NCBI GenBank assembly: GCA_035267045.1 | Contig: DATFMH010000097.1 | Location: 1-13,351 of the forward strand | Direction: 5' to 3' | Source of the DNA: DATFMH01 sp035267045 | GTDB taxonomy: Bacteria > Bacteroidota > Rhodothermia > Balneolales > DATFMH01 | Length of the DNA: 13,351 nt | In this document: positions 1 to 5,917 of the stretch, piece after piece | Position numbering within the stretch: the stretch's first letter is position 1 | How the letters are laid out: each line of letters opens with the position of its first letter | Translations under genes and position numbers: made by a program | Notes under the pieces: generated by a model | Databases searched by the model: none | What the model saw: the letters and a program-made list of their open reading frames with translations, nothing else | Told to the model about the DNA's origin: nothing

Positions 1-23
1 GGAACAAAACAACGTTTTGTTCC
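1..23 (-). terminator. Hairpin downstream of typA, possible terminator
   Basis: A perfect inverted repeat with 10-bp arms (GGAACAAAAC at 1-10 and its complement at 14-23) and a 3-base loop lies about 30 bases beyond the typA stop on the minus strand. Position and shape suit a transcription terminator. The window ends exactly at the hairpin, so a following T-run cannot be seen. The stem is only moderately GC-rich. It could equally be the edge of an intergenic repeat. Confidence 0.4.
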
Positions 24-29
24 GTCTCC

Positions 30-47
30 ACTGTTTACTGTTTACTG
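30..47. repeat. 7-bp microrepeat, about 2.6 copies
   Basis: The unit ACTGTTT occurs twice in tandem, followed by a partial ACTG. On the minus strand this reads as CAGTAAA heptads. A related but degenerate CAGTAAn heptad run lies on the other side of typA at 2057-2086, in the opposite orientation. Confidence 0.7.
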
Positions 48-54
48 AAACTGA

Positions 55-1869
55 TCACTGAGAAATCGTGCTTTTTTCGAAACGTTTACGTTCATTGTGA
101 TCGAGATATAATTTCCGAAGACGAAGGCTTTTCGGCGTCACTTCGAGTAACTCATCATTATCGATGAACTCAATGCATTCTTCAAGACTCATTTTCTTTG
201 CGACGGATATTTTAACGCTGTCGGCCGATTGTGTGGCCCGGTGATTGGTCAGGTTTTTCTTTTTGGCCACATTAATGACAATATCATCGGTCCGGTTATT
301 CACCCCGACCACTTGTCCCATATAAACCGGATCCCCCGGTTCTACAAAAAACTCACCGCGGTCCTGTGCTCCTTCGAGAGCATATGGCGTGGCACTTCCA
401 TTTTCAAGTGCGATAATCGCACCACGATTTCGTCCTGGTATCTCGCCTTTATAGGGCTGATACTCATGAAATTGTTGGTGAGCCAAACCGGTTCCCCTGG
501 TATCGGTAAGCATTTCACCGCGAAAACCGATTAGTCCGCGTGACGGAACATGAAAAACGAGCCGGGTATTATCTCCCTCCTGTTCCATCGACTGCATGAT
601 CCCTTTACGCTGCAACAGGTTATCAATAATTTTGTTGCTGTATTCTTCCGGGACATCAATCACCACTTCTTCAACAGGTTCATGCTTTTTCCCATTAATT
701 TCCCTGTAAATTACTTCGGGTCGTGATACGGAAAATTCATACCCTTCACGACGCATGGTCTCGATTAATATAGCCAGCTGAAGTTCACCACGTCCCGAAA
801 CACGATATACGTCCGGACTATCCGTGGGCTCTACCCTGATAGCAACATTCGTCCGCGTTTCTTTTTCCAAACGATCGCTAATCATATTTGAGGTCACATA
901 TTCACCTTCCTTTCCGGCAAATGGTGAATTATTAACCCGGAAATACATGGCAATGGTCGGTTCATCAATATCATAATAAGCGATAGAGGTCAAATCTGTA
1001 GAATCTGACAAAGTATCACCGATACGGACCTGCTCGTATCCGGCTAATGCAATGATATCACCGGCGAAAGCTTCTTCAACCGGTTCCCGCTTCAATCCTT
1101 TGAATGTAAATAATTTCGTTGCGCGGCCTTTCTCTTTCACATTTGATTTACCATCAAGCAGGGTCACTTCCTGATTCTGTTTTATGACACCCTGCTCAAC
1201 CCGGCCAACGGCAATTCGTCCTACATAGTCGTTCCATTCGATGTTGCTCACCAGCATTTTGAAAGAGGCTTCGTAATCCACATCCGGTGGTGATACATGT
1301 TCGAGTATAGTATCAAACATCGTAGATAGGTTTTGATCTTCCTCATTAAGTTCTTTTTTACATATCCCGTTCTTACCCACAGCATAGAGCACCGGGAAAT
1401 CCAATTGTTCGTCAGTGGCATTTAAATCGACAAACAAATCGAAGATCATATTCAGTACCGTATCGGGACGCGCGTCCTTTCGATCAATTTTATTAATAAC
1501 AACGATTGGCTTATATCCCAGACGTAACGATTTCCGTAAAACAAAACGCGTTTGAGGCAGCGGCCCTTCGGCAGCATCAACGAGAAGTATAACCCCGTTA
1601 ACCATTTTTAGTATACGTTCCACTTCCCCGCCAAAATCGGCATGGCCCGGTGTATCAACAATATTAATTTTTATGTCTTTCCAGAAGACAGCGGTATTTT
1701 TTGCCATAATGGTGATTCCCCGTTCTCTTTCGAGATCGTTCGAATCCATCACCCGGTCAACCACTTCCTGATTCTCGCGGAATGTTCCGCTTTGGCGAAG
1801 CATCTGATCCACTAAAGTAGTCTTACCATGGTCTACGTGAGCAATTATGGCAACATTTCTTATTTCCAT
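55..1869 (-). CDS. typA: Ribosome-associated translational GTPase TypA/BipA
   Basis: This 604-residue protein has the full length expected of TypA/BipA, a ribosome-binding GTPase of the EF-G/LepA superfamily. The family is involved in stress adaptation and late ribosome assembly and acts in the cytoplasm. The GTPase motifs are intact: AHVDHGKT (G1, residues 10-17), RGIT (G2, around 50-53), DTPGH (G3, 72-76) and NKID (G4, 126-129). They are followed by a beta-barrel domain and EF-G-like domains, with the TypA-typical stretch GRGELQLAILIETMRREGYE near residue 360 and 'PSRGLIGFRGEMLTDTRGTG' near 445. The C-terminus is basic, as usual. The ATG is preceded directly by GGA with too little spacing for a normal Shine-Dalgarno, so initiation may be leaderless or weakly SD-dependent. 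It appears monocistronic: the next gene upstream on this strand is 318 bases away. Confidence 0.98.
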   Translation of the reverse strand: MEIRNVAIIAHVDHGKTTLVDQMLRQSGTFRENQEVVDRVMDSNDLERERGITIMAKNTAVFWKDIKINIVDTPGHADFGGEVERILKMVNGVILLVDAAEGPLPQTRFVLRKSLRLGYKPIVVINKIDRKDARPDTVLNMIFDLFVDLNATDEQLDFPVLYAVGKNGICKKELNEEDQNLSTMFDTILEHVSPPDVDYEASFKMLVSNIEWNDYVGRIAVGRVEQGVIKQNQEVTLLDGKSNVKEKGRATKLFTFKGLKREPVEEAFAGDIIALAGYEQVRIGDTLSDSTDLTSIAYYDIDEPTIAMYFRVNNSPFAGKEGEYVTSNMISDRLEKETRTNVAIRVEPTDSPDVYRVSGRGELQLAILIETMRREGYEFSVSRPEVIYREINGKKHEPVEEVVIDVPEEYSNKIIDNLLQRKGIMQSMEQEGDNTRLVFHVPSRGLIGFRGEMLTDTRGTGLAHQQFHEYQPYKGEIPGRNRGAIIALENGSATPYALEGAQDRGEFFVEPGDPVYMGQVVGVNNRTDDIVINVAKKKNLTNHRATQSADSVKISVAKKMSLEECIEFIDNDELLEVTPKSLRLRKLYLDHNERKRFEKSTISQ

Positions 1870-2020
1870 TCCTATAATTCTATAATTTCGAAATTTACAA
1901 AGACTCGTAATATACGCTTTTTTTCTGTATCAAATAAAAGATAATCCACAACTTTTATTTATTGCTTGATTGGTAAACGGTTGAAAACGGGATTGAGTAT
2001 GGATGAGCAGATAGCGAAGC

Positions 2021-2034
2021 GCATGGAGCATGGA
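2021..2034. repeat. GCATGGA heptad, two tandem copies
   Basis: GCATGGA is repeated exactly twice in tandem. It is another 7-bp unit, different in sequence from the CAGTAAn run 22 bases further on. Confidence 0.6.
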
Positions 2035-2056
2035 GAAAGGGAGGCACAAAGGATAT

Positions 2057-2086
2057 CAGTAATCAATGAACAGTAAGCAGTAACAG
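2057..2086 (+). repeat. Degenerate CAGTAAn heptad run
   Basis: Four successive 7-base units can be read in register: CAGTAAT, CAATGAA, CAGTAAG and CAGTAAC, followed by AG. The minus strand at 30-47 carries the same heptad as CAGTAAA. The two runs therefore flank typA in inverted orientation. Confidence 0.55.
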
Positions 2087-2102
2087 AAAACAATTTTTAT
2101 CT

Positions 2103-2152
2103 CGTGACACAACTCCCGGGGTGTCACGCTTTGTGGGACGCTCTGCGTCCCA
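2103..2152. repeat. Two back-to-back GC-rich hairpins
   Basis: The first hairpin has 8-bp arms CGTGACAC (2103-2110) and GTGTCACG (2121-2128) around a 10-base loop. The second has 8-bp arms TGGGACGC (2134-2141) and GCGTCCCA (2145-2152) around a 3-base loop. They sit 36 bases beyond the lipoprotein stop. They may terminate or stabilise that transcript, but neither is followed by a T-run on the minus strand, so a dispersed intergenic repeat is equally likely. Confidence 0.6.
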
Positions 2153-2187
2153 TGCATCAAAATATTATTTATAGCCGCATTAAATTT

Positions 2188-2754
2188 CTACTTTAAATTA
2201 TAATTCATGAGTTGATACAAATGAGATATTTTCGTTGATCCATATACATATACTTTTTCCTTTACCAGTCCAACATAAGGTGCCATCCACAATTCTTCAG
2301 ATATCGGATTAGCATATTGCATCGGATTATAGATATAAATATGATAAGTGGGAATCTTATTACTGTTAGCTACTGATATAGTATCCATATTCTTGATTTC
2401 ATAACTATGTGAAAATAAATTCCATTGCTTATGAATTTCATATGGGGTGATAATTTTCTTCACCCTTTTTCCCAAAGAATCCGCATATACAAACACCGAA
2501 TCAGCATTTTGCACTACATATCGTGTATAGCTGCTGTCGCGGCTTACATACTGCCACACCCTGGCCTCGGAACCATCGGACAAGGTGGTCGTTCGCTGAA
2601 CGGTTACCTGTAACGTGTCGATTACCTGCCCGCTGCTGTCGGAAACCGCATAGGTCCAGGTATCCCCTACAGAGTTTGGGAAGTATTTGGAATTCACGAT
2701 AGCCGGGCCAGATTGATTGGCCATATTACAGGAGGCTAATACGACAGATAGCAA
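2188..2754 (-). CDS. Small lipoprotein, leader interrupted; possible pseudogene
   Basis: The 188-residue frame opens with a TTG and almost immediately shows a lipobox, LASC, at residues 6-9. It continues into a secreted-type, beta-rich domain. The pattern 'YFPNSVGDTWTYAVSDSSGQ' followed near the end by 'LWMAPYVGLVKEKVYVYG' resembles a loosely defined class of FCB-group outer-surface lipoproteins of unknown function. The TTG start leaves a signal peptide too short and uncharged for export and has no ribosome-binding site. Reading upstream in the same frame gives a normal leader: two ATGs at 2793-2788 after an AGAGG Shine-Dalgarno, then K-P-F, a TAA at 2776-2778, then VILTICLLLSVVLASC. The body is open from the TAA to the natural stop. 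The gene is thus a recent nonsense mutant, a recoded gene, or a sequencing artefact. Confidence 0.6.
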   Translation of the reverse strand: MLSVVLASCNMANQSGPAIVNSKYFPNSVGDTWTYAVSDSSGQVIDTLQVTVQRTTTLSDGSEARVWQYVSRDSSYTRYVVQNADSVFVYADSLGKRVKKIITPYEIHKQWNLFSHSYEIKNMDTISVANSNKIPTYHIYIYNPMQYANPISEELWMAPYVGLVKEKVYVYGSTKISHLYQLMNYNLK

Positions 2755-2793
2755 CAGGCAAATGGTCAGAATAACTTAAAAAGGTTTCATCAT
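2755..2793 (-). other. Interrupted signal-peptide start of the lipoprotein
   Basis: On the minus strand this stretch reads ATG ATG AAA CCT TTT TAA GTT and continues in frame into the lipoprotein gene. AGAGG lies five bases before the second ATG, a good Shine-Dalgarno spacing. The TAA (2776-2778) replaces one codon in what would be a textbook lipoprotein leader (basic n-region, hydrophobic core, LASC). A single base change from AAA (Lys), among other codons, would produce it. Confidence 0.7.
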
Positions 2794-3621
2794 GACCTCT
2801 TGTAAGTTGATAGGTATGTTTGGGGAAATATATTCCCGGTTTATCATTCATGGTTACATCACATTCGGCAAAAGCCAAAATTATATATGATATTATGAAT
2901 TGCAGCGGATCCGATTTCGTCGCAACCCTTATCTTACATTATAAATTATTTTTCACAACGACAAGAAAAATTCCTTTAATAACATCTCATGGCTGGCCGG
3001 GAATAACATTGTATACTAGTTCTTAAATACAAAAATTTCATTTACCACAATCGCTATGTTACTTTTCATCGATGAAAAGTAACCAAAAATCGCCGGCGGT
3101 CGAAAAATGGGCTAAATCCGTCTCCATTCCGCTAAAAAAATCCAATGCTCCACAACTGTACTCGCCGTATTCTAGAAACCATGCGGTATGGATTTTTTCT
3201 TTACGCTACATTCCACCGGATTCTTAACGCCCATTTTTCTAAAGGCCGGAATCTTTTAAGACTTTATCCCTGGTTATGGATGGATTTTAAGAAGAAGTGG
3301 AATACTTATGGAAATAATAAACAATGAACGGATACTTACTTTCCAGATTCCTATTTAATTTAACTTATTTACGCATAAACTGGCATTATTTTAAAATAAT
3401 TGAAGTTTTATCGACCAACCGGCTATATAAACATTTTTTTATAAGGACAAGATCAACCTAAACCACTTATAGTGATGTTTTCTCATTAGTTTAAATTTTA
3501 ACCTGAGAATAACATTATGAGATATAATAATTGAATTTAAACTGAATGAATGAATTAGAGTTATTACTTTGTTGGAGAATTGATAAACGTTTTATGATGA
3601 ATATTATTCAGGATCAAGCTT
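2794..3621. other. Gene-free region between divergent genes
   Basis: These 828 bases separate the minus-strand lipoprotein gene from the plus-strand SDR gene. The short frames here, including those inside the repeat, lack coding character and recognisable motifs. The region contains copy 1 of the 235-bp repeat (3049-3283). The remainder is strongly AT-rich, with a 16-bp palindrome ATTATTTTAAAATAAT at 3385-3400. The SDR promoter must lie in 3284-3621, but I cannot single it out. Confidence 0.6.
3049..3283 (+). repeat. 235-bp dispersed repeat, copy 1
   Basis: This stretch matches 4923-5157 in the same orientation. The match is roughly 87% by eye, with no net insertion or deletion over its length. 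Near its left end is a perfect 26-bp palindrome (3058-3083, half-site GTTACTTTTCATC). The conserved core runs on as AACCAAAAATCGCCGGCGG. No terminal inverted repeats pair the two ends, and no transposase is present. It looks like a non-autonomous or structural dispersed element rather than a gene. Confidence 0.85.
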
Positions 3622-4395
3622 ATGAATTTATCTATTGAAAACCAGCGTTTTGTTGTTTGCGGGGCCAGCAGCGGTTTTGGCAGAGCTACAGCTGAAACGT
3701 TATTGGATGAAGGAGCGGCTGTTATTGCCGTGGCCCGAAGAGCTGATTTATTAAAAGAATTGAAAAACAAACATGACAAGATCTCTATAGTTTCAGGTGA
3801 CCTGAGGGATGAAAAAGTTCATGAACAGATAGAAAAGATAGTTGGAGAACAAACTCTTCACGGCATCTTTTTAAACGCCGGTGGTCCGCCGGCGATGAAA
3901 GCAATTGAAACAACCATGGAAGACTGGGATGCGGCCTATCAGCTGGTCATGCGCTGGAAGATAAGTTTAACGAAACGTCTGTTACCTTATTTATTGAAAG
4001 ATGGATATGGACGCATTCTTTTTCTTGAAAGTCATTCGATCAAACAGCCTATTGAAAATCTCGTATTAAGCAACGCTTACCGTGCCGGTATCGCCGGTTT
4101 TGCCAAGACCTTAGCCCTGGAAATCGCCGATAAAGGGGTAACCGTGAATTTAATTGCGCCCGGTTCACATGATTCCCCGGCAATAAAAAGAGTCATCCAA
4201 AAGGCAGCCGAAAATCAGCATATCAGTTACCAGGAAGCACAGAAAAACCTGGAAAATAATATTCCTGTTAAACGAATGGGGAAACCGGAGGAACTGGCCC
4301 GGTTGGCGGCTTGGTTGTTATCACCATTATCCGGGTTTATTACGGGACAAACTATTAATCATGATGGCGGATTTAATAAATCATTATTTGGATAA
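3622..4395 (+). CDS. Atypical short-chain dehydrogenase/reductase (SDR)
   Basis: This is a 257-residue classical-length SDR with a Rossmann fold that binds NAD(P)H. The dinucleotide-binding motif GASSGFG is at residues 14-20 and the structural NAGG at 85-88. The C-terminal 'GKPEELARLAAWLLSPLSGFITGQTINHDGG' is typical of 3-oxoacyl-ACP reductase-like members. The active site is unusual. With Ser137 as the catalytic serine, the YxxxK tyrosine position is Ser150 and the lysine position Arg154 (S-N-A-Y-R). This matches a known divergent BKR-like SDR subgroup that lacks a perfect tetrad. The substrate is unknown. The ATG has AGGAT nine bases upstream. yjbQ follows after 18 bases on the same strand, so the two are probably co-transcribed. 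Confidence 0.9.
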   Translation: MNLSIENQRFVVCGASSGFGRATAETLLDEGAAVIAVARRADLLKELKNKHDKISIVSGDLRDEKVHEQIEKIVGEQTLHGIFLNAGGPPAMKAIETTMEDWDAAYQLVMRWKISLTKRLLPYLLKDGYGRILFLESHSIKQPIENLVLSNAYRAGIAGFAKTLALEIADKGVTVNLIAPGSHDSPAIKRVIQKAAENQHISYQEAQKNLENNIPVKRMGKPEELARLAAWLLSPLSGFITGQTINHDGGFNKSLFG

Positions 4396-4413
4396 AAAAT
4401 AAGTAACTGATAT

Positions 4414-4836
4414 ATGGCCTGGTATCAAAAGACAATTCGATTACGACGACGTTCCAGAGGATTTCACCTCATTACTAATGAAATCCTTGAGCAATTTCCT
4501 GAAATACAGAATATCCAAACTGGTATTGCTCACATATTTATTCAACATACAAGTGCGAGTCTTACGATCAATGAAAATGCGGATCCAACGGTTAGGGATG
4601 ATTTTGAGACCTATTTCACCCGAGCCGTACCGGAAGACATGTCGCTGTATAAACACACCCTGGAAGGTCCCGATGATATGACTTCGCATATAAAATCATC
4701 TCTTTTAGGCAGTTTTGTTACTGTTCCGGTTACGAATGGCCGGTTTAATTTGGGGACCTGGCAGGGAATTTATTTATGTGAACACCGGAATAATGGACGG
4801 GAACGAAATATCATTGTAACTGTGAATGGAGAATAG
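4414..4836 (+). CDS. yjbQ: YjbQ/UPF0047 family protein
   Basis: This 140-residue protein matches the full length of the UPF0047/YjbQ family. The diagnostic blocks are all present: HTSASLTINENADP (45-58), the 'H-x-x-EG-x-DDM' block (81-89), then His92 and Lys94, and GTWQGIYLCEHR (114-125). The conserved histidines and acidic residues form a probable metal and catalytic site. Some members have been reported to show thiamin-phosphate synthase activity, but the physiological role is unsettled. The gene begins 18 bases after the SDR stop. No thiamin genes are nearby, so context gives no specific function. The convergent tRNA-Ser gene lies beyond repeat copy 2. Confidence 0.95.
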   Translation: MAWYQKTIRLRRRSRGFHLITNEILEQFPEIQNIQTGIAHIFIQHTSASLTINENADPTVRDDFETYFTRAVPEDMSLYKHTLEGPDDMTSHIKSSLLGSFVTVPVTNGRFNLGTWQGIYLCEHRNNGRERNIIVTVNGE

Positions 4837-4840
4837 GGGT

Positions 4841-4861
4841 TAGAATATAGAATTGAGAATT
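4841..4861 (+). repeat. Degenerate heptad run TAGAATA-TAGAATT-GAGAATT
   Basis: Three 7-base units in register begin four bases after the yjbQ stop codon. The unit differs in sequence from the CAGTAAn and GCATGGA heptads near typA but has the same period. Confidence 0.45.
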
Positions 4862-4922
4862 ACTGTTATTTGATAAAAATCTTACTCAATAGGATCAATG
4901 TTTAAAGAATGTCGACCTTTTT

Positions 4923-5157
4923 AATCGTGATGTTACTTTTCACCGATGAAAAGTAACCAAAAATCGCCGGCGGTCGTAAAATGGGCTAAATCCGTCTCCA
5001 TTGCGCTAAAAAAATCCAATGCTCCACTACTCAACTTGCCAATTTCCAGGAATCTTGCGGTATGGATTTTTTCTTAACGCTGCATTCCACCGAATTCTTT
5101 ACGCCCCTTTTTCTTAAGGCCGGAACCCTTTAAAGCTTTATTTCTGTTTATGGGTGG
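4923..5157 (+). repeat. 235-bp dispersed repeat, copy 2
   Basis: This is a direct copy of 3049-3283 with the same length and about 87% identity by eye. The 26-bp palindrome at 4932-4957 has one change from perfect symmetry (CACCG instead of CATCG at the centre). The best-conserved blocks are the first 95 or so bases and the stretch around GCGGTATGGATTTTTTCTT. The copy ends three bases before the T-run of the tRNA-Ser terminator. Confidence 0.85.
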
Positions 5158-5160
5158 CTA

Positions 5161-5199
5161 AAATAAAAAAAGAGGAGCCTAATGAATAAGCGCCTCTTT
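5161..5199 (-). terminator. Rho-independent terminator after tRNA-Ser
   Basis: On the minus strand AAAGAGGCGC pairs with GCTCCTCTTT with one mismatch, around a loop of about 11 bases. It is followed by a run of T with one interruption (CTCTTTTTTTATTT). It begins four bases after the tRNA 3' end. With no strong terminator between hpt and the tRNA, it may end the whole birA-tilS-hpt-tRNA transcript. Confidence 0.85.
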
Positions 5200-5202
5200 C
5201 AG

Positions 5203-5291
5203 CGGAGAGGGAGGGATTCGAACCCTCGGAACCGGGTAACCGGTTCAACACCTTAGCAGGGTGCCGCTTTCGACCGCTCAGCCACCTCTCC
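5203..5291 (-). tRNA. tRNA-Ser(GCT)
   Basis: This 89-base gene folds as a class II (long variable arm) tRNA. The acceptor strands GGAGAGG and CCTCTCC pair, with discriminator G. The D-arm has GGCTGAGCGGTCGAAAGC. The anticodon loop CTGCTAA gives anticodon GCT, which reads AGC and AGU. The variable arm AACCGGTTACCCGGTT is self-complementary, and the T-arm is GAGGGTTCGAATCCCTC. CCA is not encoded. It lies 51 bases after the hpt stop on the same strand and is followed by a terminator. Confidence 0.97.
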
Positions 5292-5342
5292 GGTTCTGAA
5301 AATCGAAACGAGTTTTAAAGATACAGTGGATTTAAAATCTAA

Positions 5343-5915
5343 TCAATCCTTAATTGTAGATTTTTCATCAATTACATAAATCTGTGCCAGGTTTCTACCT
5401 TCCTGGGCATAATCCAGACCATATCCCAATACAAATAAAGTTGGAATCTTAAATCCTGTGTAATCGATCTTAACATCATAAATGGTCGCATCGGTTTTAT
5501 GTAAAAGCGTTACAACAGAAACCGAAGCAGGATTCTTTTCATACATTTTATTAATCAGGTATTTAATAGACAGGCCGGTATCAACGATGTCTTCCACTAA
5601 TATCACATGTCTCCCTTCAATATCCGCGTCAATTTGCTTTTTATCCGTCACTTTTCCTGATGAAACTTTTTCATCTCCATAACTGCTCAACTTTAGAAAA
5701 TCCACCTCACAGTTAATACTGATACTGCGTAACAAATCAGCAAGAAAGACGAAAGCGCCGTTCAGAACCCCGATAAAAATAGGTCTTTTATCTTGGAAAT
5801 CGTTACTTATCTGACTGCCTAAAACCTCAATACGTTTCTCCAGCTCCTTACGTGGTATTAAAGGCTTAAATGTATCTCCATTACATTTAACGCTATCAGG
5901 TAAAAATAAAGACAT
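5343..5915 (-). CDS. hpt: Hypoxanthine (guanine) phosphoribosyltransferase
   Basis: This 190-residue type I phosphoribosyltransferase converts hypoxanthine, and usually guanine, plus PRPP to IMP or GMP in cytoplasmic purine salvage. The PRPP-binding signature VILVEDIVDTGLS is at 104-116. The flexible catalytic-loop segment LKLSSYG is near 75-80, and the purine-recognition region FVLGYGLDYAQEGRNL is near the C-terminus. Length is slightly above the usual 175-185, with an N-terminal extension of about ten residues. The ATG is two bases after the tilS stop, and an AAAGGAAAG Shine-Dalgarno lies inside the tilS end, indicating co-transcription. Adjacency of tilS and hpt is common across bacteria. 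Confidence 0.96.
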   Translation of the reverse strand: MSLFLPDSVKCNGDTFKPLIPRKELEKRIEVLGSQISNDFQDKRPIFIGVLNGAFVFLADLLRSISINCEVDFLKLSSYGDEKVSSGKVTDKKQIDADIEGRHVILVEDIVDTGLSIKYLINKMYEKNPASVSVVTLLHKTDATIYDVKIDYTGFKIPTLFVLGYGLDYAQEGRNLAQIYVIDEKSTIKD

Positions 5916-5917
5916 AA

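Larger units (their letters stand above)
1870..2187. other. Gene-free spacer with microrepeats and hairpins
   Basis: The 318 bases between the lipoprotein gene and typA hold no credible reading frame. The part next to typA is AT-rich and must contain the typA promoter, but I see no clear -35/-10 pair. The middle contains the 7-bp repeats described separately. The part next to the lipoprotein stop contains two consecutive hairpins. Confidence 0.6.
4837..5202. other. Gene-free convergent spacer after yjbQ
   Basis: These 366 bases between yjbQ (plus) and tRNA-Ser (minus) hold no gene. They contain 7-bp units directly after yjbQ (4841-4861), copy 2 of the 235-bp repeat, and the minus-strand terminator of the tRNA gene. 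I see no clear terminator for yjbQ on the plus strand. Confidence 0.65.

Noticed and set aside
2820..3026. 68-codon plus-strand frame starting with TTG upstream of the repeat
   Set aside because: No recognisable motif, no ribosome-binding site, and it lies opposite the lipoprotein upstream region. It looks like chance.
3059..3283. Small protein encoded on the minus strand of the 235-bp repeat
   Set aside because: Copy 1 has three internal stops upstream and copy 2 has one. In the shared 30-codon tail every difference between copies changes the amino acid, which argues against selection on a protein.
3145..3327. 60-codon plus-strand frame inside and beyond repeat copy 1
   Set aside because: It starts inside the repeat, is not preserved in copy 2, and has no motif.
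3543..3555. TGAA tetranucleotide repeats before the SDR gene
   Set aside because: Only about three units in AT-rich DNA; not distinguishable from chance.
5299..5316. Hairpin between hpt and tRNA-Ser as an hpt terminator
   Set aside because: The 7-bp stem has a bulge, is AT-rich and is not followed by a T-run on the minus strand.
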